From Gibbsiella quercinecans (GTDB lineage Bacteria; Pseudomonadota; Gammaproteobacteria; Enterobacterales; Enterobacteriaceae), in assembly GCF_002291425.1 (NCBI RefSeq), contig NZ_CP014136.1, forward strand, positions 62,001 through 126,000: 64,000 nucleotides of DNA. Direction: 5' to 3'. A program made the translations under genes and the position numbers. How positions within the stretch are numbered: the stretch's first letter is position 1; each line of letters begins with the position of its first letter. This document shows, piece by piece, positions 52,300-61,834 of the stretch. A model generated the notes under the pieces. The model had not been told where the DNA came from. It made no database searches and saw only the letters and a program-made list of their open reading frames with translations.

Positions 52300-53766
52300 T
52301 TAAAGGGCTTCAACGGCGGCACGCGCGCCGTCGCGCAATAACCGCTGATAGGCATCGGTGATTGCAGAGACAACCGCGTGGTTCTGCGATAAATCAGTAC
52401 CGAAGATGCCTTCGATGGCCAGCAACGCCTTTACCCGCGCTGCCGGTTCAGCCTGCTGTTGATAAATGCGCTGATATTCACCCGCCAATGGATCGACCAC
52501 TTCAATGGCCGCGCCCTGCTCGTCCAAGCCCCCGACATAACGCATCCAGGCGGCCACGCCCAGGATCAAATGCCGATAGCCGCCGCCGTTCGCCAAATGG
52601 ATACGCAACGGATCCAGCATGCGCTGCGGCAGTTTTTGGCTGCCGTCCATCGCGATCTGCCAGGTACGGTGCCGCAGCGCCGGGTTGCTGAAGCGCTCAA
52701 TCAACAGATGGGCGTATTTAACCAGGTCGGTACCTTCCGGCATGGCGAGCGTCGGGGCCTGCTCATCGAGCATCAAGGCCAGCGCGGCCTTGCGATACGC
52801 CGGGTTTGTCATAGTTTCCGCGATGGTTTCGTAACCCCCCAGGTAACCCAGATAGGCCAGGAACGAGTGGCTGCCGTTAAGCATGCGCAGCTTCATCATT
52901 TCGAACGGCACCACATCTTCGACAAACTGTGCGCCGACCGTGTCCCAGGCCGGCCGGCCGTTGACGAAGTTGTCTTCAATCACCCACTGGCGGAACGGCT
53001 CACAGGCGATAGCGCAGGGATCGTAAACACCCAACTGGCTGGCGATGGTTTGCAAGGCTTGCTCCGTGGCCGCCGGCACGATGCGATCGACCATGGTGCA
53101 GGGGAAACTCACCTGTTGCTCAATCCAGGCGGCCAGCGCCGGATCGCGCGCCTGCGCCAACCCCAGCACTGCGGCGCGCGCCACGTGCCCGTTTTCGCGC
53201 ACGTTGTCGCACGACATCACGGTAAACGCTTTTTCCCCTTTCAGGCGGCGAATATTCAGGGCTTCGACAATATAGCCAATGGCGGATTTTGGTGTGGCGG
53301 GCTGACTCAGATCGTGTTGAATCAGCGGGTTGGCCAGATCCAGCTGGCCGTTGGCGGCGTTGGTGCAGTAGCCTTTCTCGGTCACGGTTAACGAAACGAT
53401 GGCGGTTTCCGGGCGCGCCATCGCCTGCAGGATCCCTGCGCAACCATCGAATTCCGGATGCAGAGCCTCTTTCATGGAACCGATGATTTTCAATTCCGTG
53501 CTCTTTTCGCCGCATTCGGCCACGGTATACAGCAGCGCTTGCGCCTTCAGGTTGGCGATCAGTGTGGCATCGTTGCCCGGCATCAGGTTCACTTCACAAA
53601 TGCCCCAATCGCTGTCGGAACTTTCTAGCAGATGGTGGGTGAACAACGCCTGATGGGCGCGATGGAACGCGCCGCACCCCAGATGAACAATGCGCGCCAC
53701 CAGCCGCGATTTATCCCACCCAGGGCGGGCAACGGAAACCGGGCTATTGGCAAGATTTTTTTCCAT
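52300..53766 (-). CDS. uxuB: Fructuronate reductase (D-mannonate oxidoreductase) UxuB
   Basis: UxuB reduces fructuronate to mannonate with NADH. The 488-residue mannitol-dehydrogenase-family protein has [23 protein letters not shown] (in part [13 protein letters not shown]), [28 protein letters not shown] and the catalytic lysine region. It matches E. coli UxuB more closely than UxaB. It lies 81 bases after uxuA and 16 bases before uxaC. Confidence 0.96.
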   Translation of the reverse strand: MEKNLANSPVSVARPGWDKSRLVARIVHLGCGAFHRAHQALFTHHLLESSDSDWGICEVNLMPGNDATLIANLKAQALLYTVAECGEKSTELKIIGSMKEALHPEFDGCAGILQAMARPETAIVSLTVTEKGYCTNAANGQLDLANPLIQHDLSQPATPKSAIGYIVEALNIRRLKGEKAFTVMSCDNVRENGHVARAAVLGLAQARDPALAAWIEQQVSFPCTMVDRIVPAATEQALQTIASQLGVYDPCAIACEPFRQWVIEDNFVNGRPAWDTVGAQFVEDVVPFEMMKLRMLNGSHSFLAYLGYLGGYETIAETMTNPAYRKAALALMLDEQAPTLAMPEGTDLVKYAHLLIERFSNPALRHRTWQIAMDGSQKLPQRMLDPLRIHLANGGGYRHLILGVAAWMRYVGGLDEQGAAIEVVDPLAGEYQRIYQQQAEPAARVKALLAIEGIFGTDLSQNHAVVSAITDAYQRLLRDGARAAVEAL

Positions 53767-53847
53767 GACGGACTCCTTTAAGTCCGCGGCCAGAAGTCAG
53801 GCCGCGGGGCGTGGGCTGCGGGGAGCCGCACGCCGTACCAAGCATCG

Positions 53848-55032
53848 TTAGTGGTTGAAATAAGCGCGGTGGATAGCCAGTTCCACCCCACGCACTTCCG
53901 CCAGCCCTTTCAAGCGGCCGATTGCCGAATAGCCCGGGTTGGTTTTCTTTTTAAGATCGTCGAGCATCTGGTGGCCGTGATCGGGGCGCATCGGGATCGG
54001 CTGCGTTTCGCCCAGCGCCTTGCGCCGGTGCTCTTCTTCGGCAATGGCCTTCACCACGTTGAACATGTCGACATCGCCATACAGATGCGCCGCCTCGTGG
54101 AAGCTGCGCGGGTTTTCTTCCCGTTTGGTGGCGCGCAGGTGCAGGAAATAAATACGCGGGCCAAAATGCTTGATCATCGCGACCAGATCGTTATCCGCGC
54201 GCACGCCATAGGAGCCGGTGCACATGGTGAAGCCATTGGCCGCGCTGGGTACCGTATCCGCCATCCACTGCATGTCTTCAGCCGTGGAGACAATGCGCGG
54301 CAAACCCAGGATCGGGCGCGGCGGATCGTCCGGGTGAACGGCCATACGGATGCCCACCTCTTCCGCGACCGGGATAATGGCGCGCAGAAAATAGGCAAAA
54401 AACTCACGCAGTTTCGCTTTATCGATCCCTTCATAACGCGCCAACTGCGCGCGGAATTGATCCAAGGTATAGCCCTCTTCGGCACCGGGCAGGCCGGCGA
54501 TGATATTGCCGGTGAGCTGCGTTTTCTCCGCTTCGGACATGGCGGCGAAACGGGCCTGCGCCTGGGCAATTTCTTCGGCGGTGTAGTCGGCTTCTGCGCC
54601 GGGGCGCTGCAAGATGTGCAGCTCGAAAACGGCAAACGCGATCTGATCAAAACGCAGCGCTTTTGAACCGTCCGGCAGGCCGTATGCCAGATCGGTACGG
54701 GTCCAGTCGAGGATCGGCATGAAGTTGTAGCACACGATGCCAATGCCGCATTCGGCAAGGTTGCGCAGCGTTTGCTGGTAATTGGCGATCCAGCGCTCAT
54801 ACTGCCCGGACTGCGTCTTTATCTCTTCATGGATCGGCACGCTCTCTACCACGGCCCACTCCATCCCAGCCGCTTCCACCTCAGCCTTGCGCTTGCGGAT
54901 CTCGTCCACCGGCCAGACTTCCCCGTTCGGGATATGGTGCAGCGCAGTGACAATGCCGGTGGCCCCTGCCTGCCGGGCATCGGCCAGGCTAACGGGATCG
55001 TTCGGTCCATACCAACGCCAGGTCTGCTTCAT
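53848..55032 (-). CDS. uxuA: Mannonate dehydratase UxuA
   Basis: UxuA dehydrates D-mannonate to 2-keto-3-deoxygluconate, which KdgK and Eda then process. The 394-residue protein equals E. coli UxuA in length and opens [21 protein letters not shown] (in part). It contains [20 protein letters not shown] and [11 protein letters not shown] with metal ligands. The ATG at 55032 follows GTGAGG; the longer frame is unconserved. Upstream are UxuR-like sites at 55172-55187 and about 55215. Confidence 0.96.
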   Translation of the reverse strand: MKQTWRWYGPNDPVSLADARQAGATGIVTALHHIPNGEVWPVDEIRKRKAEVEAAGMEWAVVESVPIHEEIKTQSGQYERWIANYQQTLRNLAECGIGIVCYNFMPILDWTRTDLAYGLPDGSKALRFDQIAFAVFELHILQRPGAEADYTAEEIAQAQARFAAMSEAEKTQLTGNIIAGLPGAEEGYTLDQFRAQLARYEGIDKAKLREFFAYFLRAIIPVAEEVGIRMAVHPDDPPRPILGLPRIVSTAEDMQWMADTVPSAANGFTMCTGSYGVRADNDLVAMIKHFGPRIYFLHLRATKREENPRSFHEAAHLYGDVDMFNVVKAIAEEEHRRKALGETQPIPMRPDHGHQMLDDLKKKTNPGYSAIGRLKGLAEVRGVELAIHRAYFNH

Positions 55033-55171
55033 GCTGAATACCTCACAATAATGGTGATCGCCTTCCCTTTCTGATTGCGCCGCCGTTTGGCAGCCGGCAA
55101 AAAAGGGAGTTAACGGTGGCGGTTGCCCGGTACTATCCCCCGCCGTGGCCGGCGGACATTCGGATTGCAAC

Positions 55172-55228
55172 ATTGGTCAACCAATTTAGCGAAGATACTC
55201 AACCATTGAAAAATGTTAGTCAACCAAA
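55172..55228 (-). promoter_or_regulatory. UxuR/ExuR-like operators before uxuA
   Basis: ATTGGTCAACCAATTT at 55172-55187 has the palindromic arms ATTGGT/ACCAAT and matches the AAATTGGTATACCAATTT type of UxuR/ExuR site. A degenerate relative, TTAGTCAACCAAAA, lies at 55215-55228. They are 140-196 bases before uxuA. Confidence 0.65.
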
Positions 55229-55297
55229 ATAACGCGGGCACCACGGTACGGCCGTCGCAACCCGCTTTATCTGTGACAAAGATCGCGTTTTAGCCAC

Positions 55298-56368
55298 TTA
55301 GTCATACAACCCTTCTTCATTGACCGGGGTATGCGCGTGATCGGCTCGAATGCGCTTAACGGATTTCCCCACCGCCAGCGCGCCATGCAGCAACAGATTC
55401 CCGCTGGGCTGTGTGGGGCTGATAACGCGGCGCTGCAACATACGCACCGCTTCTTCCCCGAGTTCTTCACGCGGAACGTGCAGCGCGGTCAGCGGAATGT
55501 CATGAATCAGCGGTGAATTAAAGCCATCCATGCTCATCAGCGAGATATCCTGCGGCACGCGCAGCCCGGCATCCTGCAACGCCGCCGCCGCGCCGGCGGC
55601 GATAAAGTCGCCACCGGCCAACAGGGCCGTGGGCCGCTCCTCCTGCGGGCAGCCGCGCAAAAATTCGCTCACCGCCTGATAGCTTTCGGCGGCGCTGAAC
55701 CCAGCGACCGGCAGCAGATGGCGCTGCTCGTCAAACGCCAGGTTATGGGCCTTCATCGCCGCTTTAATGCCCTGCAGCCGATGCTCCATGGTGTAGCGCC
55801 GCAGGCAAAGCAGGCTCAGGATGTGATGGTGCCCCAACTCATGCAAATAGCCGGCGGCCGCCTCGCCGATCGCCGGGTGATCCGGTGCCACGCTGGGTAA
55901 ACGCATCTTGCGATCGCGGCAGTTAATCAGCACACAGGGCTTGCCCAAATCGGCCGCCAACGCATGGATGTAGCTGTCGTCGATGCCAATCATCAGTACC
56001 GCTTCCGTCTGCGGATCGCGCGTTTTCTCCATAAATAGCGCCGCGTCGCTGTCGTACTCTTCTAACGCGCAATAGCGCACCCGCACCTCATAGGAACGCA
56101 GCGCGGTGAGGATCCCCTGGATCACCTGGTAGTAAAAAACGTCGGTGCGCGCATCAAAAGCCCGCGCCGGCGCAAAAATCATCACCCCATTCAGCAGCAG
56201 CCGGCCATCAGCCAATTCATCCAATACGCCCAGTTGCCGCGCGCAGGCCAATACCTTGCTTCTGGCCTTGTCGCTGGAATTGGCTTTGCCTGACAACACG
56301 CGGGAAACGGTACTGATCGAAAGCCCAGTTTGCAGGGCGATCTCTTTGATTTTTAACTTTCCGTTCAT
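55298..56368 (-). CDS. LacI-family transcriptional regulator of the uronate block
   Basis: This 356-residue protein has a LacI-type helix-turn-helix at residues 4-30 (KIKEIALQTGLSISTVSRVLSG), a hinge, and a periplasmic-binding-protein-like effector domain (GVMIFAPARAFDARTD; TALLAGGDFIAAGAAAAL; ISLMSMDGFNSPLIHD). The effector is not identifiable. It is divergent from the MFS transporter gene and upstream of uxuA in the same direction, so either or both may be targets. A symmetrical TGAAAA-N8-TTTTCA at 56389-56408, just before its start, is a possible autoregulatory site. Confidence 0.88.
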   Translation of the reverse strand: MNGKLKIKEIALQTGLSISTVSRVLSGKANSSDKARSKVLACARQLGVLDELADGRLLLNGVMIFAPARAFDARTDVFYYQVIQGILTALRSYEVRVRYCALEEYDSDAALFMEKTRDPQTEAVLMIGIDDSYIHALAADLGKPCVLINCRDRKMRLPSVAPDHPAIGEAAAGYLHELGHHHILSLLCLRRYTMEHRLQGIKAAMKAHNLAFDEQRHLLPVAGFSAAESYQAVSEFLRGCPQEERPTALLAGGDFIAAGAAAALQDAGLRVPQDISLMSMDGFNSPLIHDIPLTALHVPREELGEEAVRMLQRRVISPTQPSGNLLLHGALAVGKSVKRIRADHAHTPVNEEGLYD

Positions 56369-56523
56369 TTTGTGATCCAGTTCAAGTTTGAAAATGACAA
56401 AGTTTTCACGGCAAAAAAACTACGGTAATAAGCATTTCCCGCTCTTTTCCACACCGCCGCAGTCTGCCATGAAAAAACTTGCAAAAAAGTGCGTATCACC
56501 ACGTTTTCAACTCATCTACTCTG

Positions 56524-56560
56524 AATTGGTAAACCAATTTACATAACTGGTATTTCAATT
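56524..56560 (+). promoter_or_regulatory. UxuR/ExuR-like operators before the MFS transporter gene
   Basis: AATTGGTAAACCAATT at 56524-56539 has perfect 7-base arms and closely resembles the UxuR/ExuR consensus. A weaker copy, AACTGGTATTTCAATT, follows at 56545-56560. They lie 142-178 bases before the transporter start, tying transporter and GH31 to the uxu regulon. Confidence 0.7.
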
Positions 56561-56701
56561 AGGGCCATCTAATTGACTGAATCTAGAGATAAAAAAAGAT
56601 GCGCCACAGTGCCGGCTCTGTAGCGATTAAGGATCATCACGCAGCCAAATACGGTGGGTTCCAATGCCAGGGCCACCATTCAGCGGCTAGAAAATGAGGA
56701 T

Positions 56702-58015
56702 ATGACGGTGAATCTCAATATTGATAATGCTGCGGTTACAACGCAGGAAAAACGCAAAATCAGCAACTTACGTTGGTGGATACTGAGCCTTTTCCTGCTG
56801 GGGGTAACGGTAAACTATATTACGCGTAACTCACTGGGCATTCTGGCCCCGGAGCTGAAAGACAGCCTGGGGATGACAACTGAACAATACTCCTGGGTGG
56901 TGGGCGCCTTTCAATTGGCCTATACCCTTTTTCAACCGCTGTGTGGTTGGCTGATCGATGTTATCGGGCTCAAGCTCGGCTTTCTGATTTGCGCCAGTAT
57001 CTGGGCGCTGATGTGTATGCTGCATGCCGGCGCCGGCAGTTGGTTCCAACTGGCCGTGCTGCGCTTCTTTATGGGCGCAGCTGAAGCCGCAGCGACACCG
57101 GCCAACGCCAAAACCCTGGGCGACTGGTTCCCGAAAAAAGAGCGCCCGATTGCCGCTGGCTGGGCCGGCGTCGGCTTTTCCATCGGCGCCATGCTGGCTC
57201 CGCCGATTATCGTGGTCGCGCATATCAACTTTGGCTGGCAAGGCGCCTTCCTGTTCTCCGGCCTGCTGGCCATGTGCTGGGTGGTCTTGTGGTGGCTGTT
57301 CTACCACAGCCCGGAAAAGCACCCCAACCTGAGCCGCCGCGAACTGGAATACATCAAACAGGATAACGAACCGGAACCGGTCAAACTCCCCTTTTTCACC
57401 GCGTTGAAGACGGTATGCAAAAACAAACGTTTTTACGGCATCGCCATTCCCGCCTTTATGGCAGAACCGGCCTGGGCGGTACTCAGCTTCTGGGTACCGC
57501 TGTATCTGGCCAACGAACGCGGTATGGATCTTAAACAGATCGCCATGTTCGCCTGGCTGCCGTTCCTGGCCGCCGATCTGGGCAGCGTCGCCAGCGGTTA
57601 TTTAACTCGGCTGTACGGCAGATTTTTCAATGGATCACGGGTTAACTCGATTGTCGCCAGTTCGGTGACCGGCGCATTTTTGATGATTTCCCTGGCGCTG
57701 GTGGCGCTCACCCGCGATCCCTACATCACCATTTTGCTGATCTCCATTGGCGGCTTTGGCCACCAGGTGATCTCCTGCATGCTCAGCGCCCTGGTGGTGG
57801 AATCCTTTGATAAGGGCCAAATGGCGACGGTGAACGGCATGCGCGGCTCCTTTGCCTGGATTGCCAGCTTCCTGTTCTCGCTGCTGATCGGGCTGACGGC
57901 CGATACCATCGGCTATAACCCGCTATTTATCGCGATGGGGTTCTTTGACTTGATCGGCGCCGTGTTCCTGATCGCCTTCATCGCCGAGCGCCGCAGCAAA
58001 GCGCGCAACGTTTAA
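56702..58015 (+). CDS. MFS transporter of the anion:cation symporter family, hexuronate type
   Basis: This 437-residue, 12-helix permease resembles E. coli ExuT: ACS-family motifs LGVTVNYITRNSLGILAPEL (in part), FFMGAAEAAATPANAKTLGDWFP, WAGVGFSIGAMLAPPIIV, AFMAEPAWAVLSFWVPLYL and IGGFGHQVISCMLSALVVESF. ACS members carry organic anions such as hexuronates with protons. The substrate could be a free hexuronate or a hexuronide disaccharide, since GH31 lies 27 bases downstream. The ATG at 56702 follows GAGGA. UxuR-like operators precede it. Confidence 0.88.
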   Translation: MTVNLNIDNAAVTTQEKRKISNLRWWILSLFLLGVTVNYITRNSLGILAPELKDSLGMTTEQYSWVVGAFQLAYTLFQPLCGWLIDVIGLKLGFLICASIWALMCMLHAGAGSWFQLAVLRFFMGAAEAAATPANAKTLGDWFPKKERPIAAGWAGVGFSIGAMLAPPIIVVAHINFGWQGAFLFSGLLAMCWVVLWWLFYHSPEKHPNLSRRELEYIKQDNEPEPVKLPFFTALKTVCKNKRFYGIAIPAFMAEPAWAVLSFWVPLYLANERGMDLKQIAMFAWLPFLAADLGSVASGYLTRLYGRFFNGSRVNSIVASSVTGAFLMISLALVALTRDPYITILLISIGGFGHQVISCMLSALVVESFDKGQMATVNGMRGSFAWIASFLFSLLIGLTADTIGYNPLFIAMGFFDLIGAVFLIAFIAERRSKARNV

Positions 58016-58042
58016 TTGTCTGAGTTGTTGGGGTAATCGTTT

Positions 58043-60409
58043 ATGAAAATGTTGAAACACTGGGTACTGAATCAGCACACCGCCGAGTTTGCCGAACTGA
58101 AAGTGGATGGGCAGCACCTGTTCCGTATTTACGTGCTGGAAGCGGATATGTTCCGTGTGCTGATCAAACGCCAGGGCGAACTGGCGCTGGATCGCACCTG
58201 GAGCATCGCACCGCAGCAGGATGTTCCCTGGGAGGGGCGCCCACGTGAAAGCTGCGCAGGGTTCAGCCTGCCGGGCTTTGAACTGGAACCGTTGGGCAAT
58301 GAATTGCGCCTGAGCAGTGAAAAACTGCGCGTCACCCTACACCAGCCGCTGTGGCTGGAGTGGGAATATCGCGATCAACAAGGTATATGGCAACCGCTGG
58401 CCGCCGATCGGCCCACCAGCGCCTATCTACTCAACCCGTTTGGCGACGGTGTGGAACACTACCAGCGCCGCTACCCGCAGGAGCGCTATTATGGGCTGGG
58501 GGAAAAGGCCGGGGATCTTAACCGCGCCGGCCGCCGCTTTGAGTTCCGTAACCTGGACGCCATGGGCTACAACGCGGCCAGTACCGATCCGCTTTACAAG
58601 CATGTGCCCTTTACCATTACCCGGCGCGGCGAGGTCAGCTTTGGCCTGTTTTACGATAACCTGAGCACCACACGGCTTGATCTGGGCAACGAGTTGGACA
58701 ACTATCATCAGCCCTACCGACGCTACCACGCCGAAGCCGGCGATCTGGATTACTATTTGTTCCTCGGCACGCGGGTACTGGATGTCACCAAGACCTTCGT
58801 GCGCCTGACGGGCAAAACGCTGTTTGGCCCCAAATGGAGCCTGGGCTACAGCGGCTCTACCATGCACTATACTGACGCGCCCGATGCACAGCAGCAGTTG
58901 ATGAAATTCATTGCGCTGTGCCAACAGCATGATATTCCCTGCGATTCCTTTCAGCTTTCTTCCGGTTATACCTCGATCAACGATAAGCGTTACGTGTTCA
59001 ACTGGAATTACGACAAAGTGCCGCAGCCGAAGGTGATGAGCCAGGCGTTCCATGATGCGGGGTTGAAACTGGCGGCCAACATCAAGCCCTGCCTGCTGCA
59101 GGATCACCCGATGTATCCGCAGGTCGCCGAGCAAAACCTGTTCATCCGCGATTCGCAAAACGCCGCGCCGGAGCGTTCGTGTTTTTGGGATGACGAAGGC
59201 TCACATCTTGACTTCACCAACCCGGCAACGGTGGCCTGGTGGCAAGACAATGTCACACAGCAACTGCTGGCCATGGGCATCGACTCCACCTGGAACGACA
59301 ACAACGAATATGAAGTGTGGGACAGCGAAGCACGCTGCCACGGTTTCGGCAAGGAGATTGCCATCAAGCACATCCGCCCGGTGATGCCGTTGCTGATGAT
59401 GCGCGCTTCGATGGAAGCGCAGCAGCGTTTTGCGCCGGAAAAACGCCCCTATCTGATCTCCCGTTCCGGCTGTGCTGGCATGCAACGTTACGTGCAAACC
59501 TGGAGCGGCGATAACCGCACCAGTTGGCAAACCCTACGCTACAACACTCGCATGGGCGTCGGTATGAGCCTTTCCGGTTTATACAACGTGGGCCATGACG
59601 TCGGCGGCTTCTCTGGCGACAAGCCCGATGCCGAACTGTTTGTTCGCTGGGTGCAAAATGGCGTCATGCACCCGCGCTTTACCATCCACTCCTGGAATGA
59701 CGATCATACCGTCAATGAGCCCTGGATGTACCCGGCCGTCACGCCGGCTATCCGCGCGGCTATTGCGTTGCGCTACCGCATGCTGCCCTATTTCTATACC
59801 CTGCTGTGGCAGGCCAGCCATGATGACGAACCGATGCTGCGCCCCACCTTCCTGGATCACGAAAGTGACGACGTCACTTTTAATGAAACCGATGACTTTA
59901 TGCTGGGGCGGGATCTGCTGGTGGCCAGCGTGGTCGAACCGGGCCAACGCCAGCGCGCGGTATACCTGCCGCGCAATGCGTCTGGCTGGTACGATTTTCA
60001 CAGCGGCACGTGGTTCAGCGGTGGGCAAACCATCACGCTCGACGCACCGCTTGAGCGGCTGCCGCTGCTGGTCAGAGCCGGCGCGATGCTGCCGCTCTCC
60101 GGGCGCATTGCGCATGTTGAACACCGGGCTGACGATCGCCGCGAGATGCTGCTGTTCCCGCCGATGGGGAAAGGCCAGGACAACGGCCTGCTGTTTGAAG
60201 ACGACGGCGAATCCAACGGCTGGCAACAGGGTGACGCGCTGTGGCTGCGTTGGCAAATCACCAGTGACAATCAACGCATTGATGTACAGTTAGAGGCGGA
60301 AGGCAATTACCAGCCGGCATGGCGCACGCTCGACGTTCGGCTGCCGGCCAGCGAGCAGCGCACGCTGTATATCAACGGGCAACAGCAATCCCGTTGGCAG
60401 CGAGAGTAA
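58043..60409 (+). CDS. Glycoside hydrolase family 31 alpha-glycosidase
   Basis: This 788-residue protein has an N-terminal beta-sandwich (to about 255), a catalytic TIM barrel and C-terminal beta domains. The GH31 nucleophile motif is STWNDNNEYE (D419) and the acid/base is in WSGDNRTSW (D490). There is no signal peptide, so it acts in the cytoplasm on imported sugars. The family includes alpha-glucosidases, alpha-xylosidases and sulfoquinovosidases. The uronate context suggests an alpha-linked uronic acid glycoside, but that is inference. It follows the transporter gene by 27 bases and is surely cotranscribed. Confidence 0.92.
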   Translation: MKMLKHWVLNQHTAEFAELKVDGQHLFRIYVLEADMFRVLIKRQGELALDRTWSIAPQQDVPWEGRPRESCAGFSLPGFELEPLGNELRLSSEKLRVTLHQPLWLEWEYRDQQGIWQPLAADRPTSAYLLNPFGDGVEHYQRRYPQERYYGLGEKAGDLNRAGRRFEFRNLDAMGYNAASTDPLYKHVPFTITRRGEVSFGLFYDNLSTTRLDLGNELDNYHQPYRRYHAEAGDLDYYLFLGTRVLDVTKTFVRLTGKTLFGPKWSLGYSGSTMHYTDAPDAQQQLMKFIALCQQHDIPCDSFQLSSGYTSINDKRYVFNWNYDKVPQPKVMSQAFHDAGLKLAANIKPCLLQDHPMYPQVAEQNLFIRDSQNAAPERSCFWDDEGSHLDFTNPATVAWWQDNVTQQLLAMGIDSTWNDNNEYEVWDSEARCHGFGKEIAIKHIRPVMPLLMMRASMEAQQRFAPEKRPYLISRSGCAGMQRYVQTWSGDNRTSWQTLRYNTRMGVGMSLSGLYNVGHDVGGFSGDKPDAELFVRWVQNGVMHPRFTIHSWNDDHTVNEPWMYPAVTPAIRAAIALRYRMLPYFYTLLWQASHDDEPMLRPTFLDHESDDVTFNETDDFMLGRDLLVASVVEPGQRQRAVYLPRNASGWYDFHSGTWFSGGQTITLDAPLERLPLLVRAGAMLPLSGRIAHVEHRADDRREMLLFPPMGKGQDNGLLFEDDGESNGWQQGDALWLRWQITSDNQRIDVQLEAEGNYQPAWRTLDVRLPASEQRTLYINGQQQSRWQRE

Positions 60410-60430
60410 ACCTCTTATTGGGTGATACCG

Positions 60431-60459
60431 CCCCCCCGGCAAGGTGCCCGCCGGGGGGG
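60431..60459 (+). terminator. GC-rich hairpin after the GH31 gene
   Basis: CCCCCCCGGC and GCCGGGGGGG form a 10-base perfect stem around AAGGTGCCC, 21 bases after the stop. There is no T run, so it may be an intrinsic terminator of weak type or an RNA 3' stabiliser. Confidence 0.5.
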
Positions 60460-60615
60460 GTACGCGTTACGGTGGAGGAATCGCTCGTGAAACCAACAAA
60501 TTGCTGCAACTTTAGCTAAACGCGCACGGATTTGCGTGAAGAGTGTTGACGCTGGGATCAGTTTCTCCTACATTAGCGCCCGTCGAGAGCGGCCAGGCCG
60601 CTGCGGCAACAATAT

Positions 60616-60705
60616 GGTGAGGTGTCCGAGTGGCTGAAGGAGCACGCCTGGAAAGTGTGTATACGCGAAAGCGTATCGAGGGTTCGAACCCCTCCCTCAC
60701 CGCCA
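60616..60705 (+). tRNA. serX: tRNA-Ser (anticodon GGA)
   Basis: The 90-base gene folds as a class II tRNA. The acceptor arms are GGTGAGG and CCTCACC, with discriminator G and an encoded CCA. The anticodon stem-loop CACGC-CTGGAAA-GTGTG places GGA at 60650-60652. A long variable arm is built on TATACGC-gaaa-GCGTAT, and the T loop is GGTTCGAACC. It is nearly identical to E. coli serW/serX. Terminator follows. It reads serine codons UCC and UCU. In E. coli serX adjoins ghrA. Confidence 0.97.
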
Positions 60706-60716
60706 TATTCAAAGAG

Positions 60717-60745
60717 AAAGCCTGAACGCAAGTTCAGGCTTTTTT
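60717..60745 (+). terminator. Rho-independent terminator of tRNA-Ser
   Basis: AAAGCCTGAAC and GTTCAGGCTTT enclose a 4-base loop, followed by a T run. It starts 12 bases after the tRNA and stands just before the convergent cyclase stop, so it may serve both. Confidence 0.9.
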
Positions 60746-60748
60746 GTA

Positions 60749-61834
60749 TCAACTGACCAACTCTGAAAGCTGCATCAGCCGGCTGCACGCCACGTTGTTT
60801 TTGCCGGCGTGTTTCGCCCGGTACAAGGCTTCATCGGCAATTTCGACCGCTTTATCTATCCCCATCCCCGGCAGATACAGCGAAGCGCCAATCGATAAGG
60901 TGATACAGATCTCTTCGCCTTCCGCAACGATAAACAGCGTATCCTGAACGTCCTGGCGGATGCGTTCCGCCACCGCGTTAACCACTTTGGGATCGTGGCT
61001 GGCGGTGATCACAATAAACTCTTCCCCACCATAGCGGCCGACAAAGTCTTCATTACGCACCCCATCCTGCAGCAGCCGCGCCACGCTGGCCAGCAGCATG
61101 TCGCCCGAGACATGGCCGTAGGTATCATTCACCGTTTTGAAATTGTCGAGATCGATAATCAGCATCCCGCAGGGCTTGCGCTGGGCGTGTTGCAGCATCA
61201 TCTTGTAATCTACGCTGGCGCGGTTATTGATATAGGTCAGGCTGTCCAGGGTTGCTTTGTCGCGCATGGCAAAAAAGGTTTGGATATAGCGCTCTTTAAA
61301 GCTCAGCGCATGGTAACAAACCGCCAGGAAAAGCAACGAAACCGCCTGATACAGCAAAATGTCCAGCCACTGTACGGCGACATCAACCTCATTGCTGACC
61401 ACCGCGATACGATACAGCGCAATCAGGCCAATCGTGGTGTAAAAAACGCGGTTCGATCTTTTCAGCCACACCTGCGTTAATAGCAACAGCGTAAGAATGA
61501 AAGCGGTAAACAGGTTATCCACGGTCAAACCGCCGGTGAAAGCGGCACAGAGCAAGAAAGCGACCAGCCCGCTTAATCCCCCACCGAAAAACACCACCAG
61601 GATCATCGGCAACGCGGCAAAACTGTAATAAATGCTGGCGCTAAAAAACTGCCGATGCTGGCTAAGTACGATCATCGCCACGCCGGCAAAGATGCCGAAC
61701 AACACGCGGCGCCACCACTCCGACTGGTAGGAAAACGGGGCTTTATTACTTAACGCAAAATAACTGACCGACAATGTGGCACAGGTAATACACACATCCC
61801 TATATAAAGAAGGTATCAATACATCATAAATCAT
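60749..61834 (-). CDS. Membrane-bound diguanylate cyclase
   Basis: This 361-residue protein has an N-terminal block of about six hydrophobic segments (residues 1-178) and a C-terminal GGDEF domain. The catalytic motif RYGGEEF is intact at 267-273, and the inhibitory RxxD site is present (R260-D263). It also has [21 protein letters not shown]. It should make cyclic di-GMP and show product inhibition. The membrane part resembles 5TM-5TMR sensor domains; its signal is unknown. No phosphodiesterase is nearby. Confidence 0.93.
   Translation of the reverse strand: MIYDVLIPSLYRDVCITCATLSVSYFALSNKAPFSYQSEWWRRVLFGIFAGVAMIVLSQHRQFFSASIYYSFAALPMILVVFFGGGLSGLVAFLLCAAFTGGLTVDNLFTAFILTLLLLTQVWLKRSNRVFYTTIGLIALYRIAVVSNEVDVAVQWLDILLYQAVSLLFLAVCYHALSFKERYIQTFFAMRDKATLDSLTYINNRASVDYKMMLQHAQRKPCGMLIIDLDNFKTVNDTYGHVSGDMLLASVARLLQDGVRNEDFVGRYGGEEFIVITASHDPKVVNAVAERIRQDVQDTLFIVAEGEEICITLSIGASLYLPGMGIDKAVEIADEALYRAKHAGKNNVACSRLMQLSELVS

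Noticed and set aside
56389-56408. TGAAAA-N8-TTTTCA as the operator of the LacI-family regulator
   Set aside because: The symmetry is clear but short and lacks the central CG usual in LacI operators, so it is noted only as a possibility within the gene entry.
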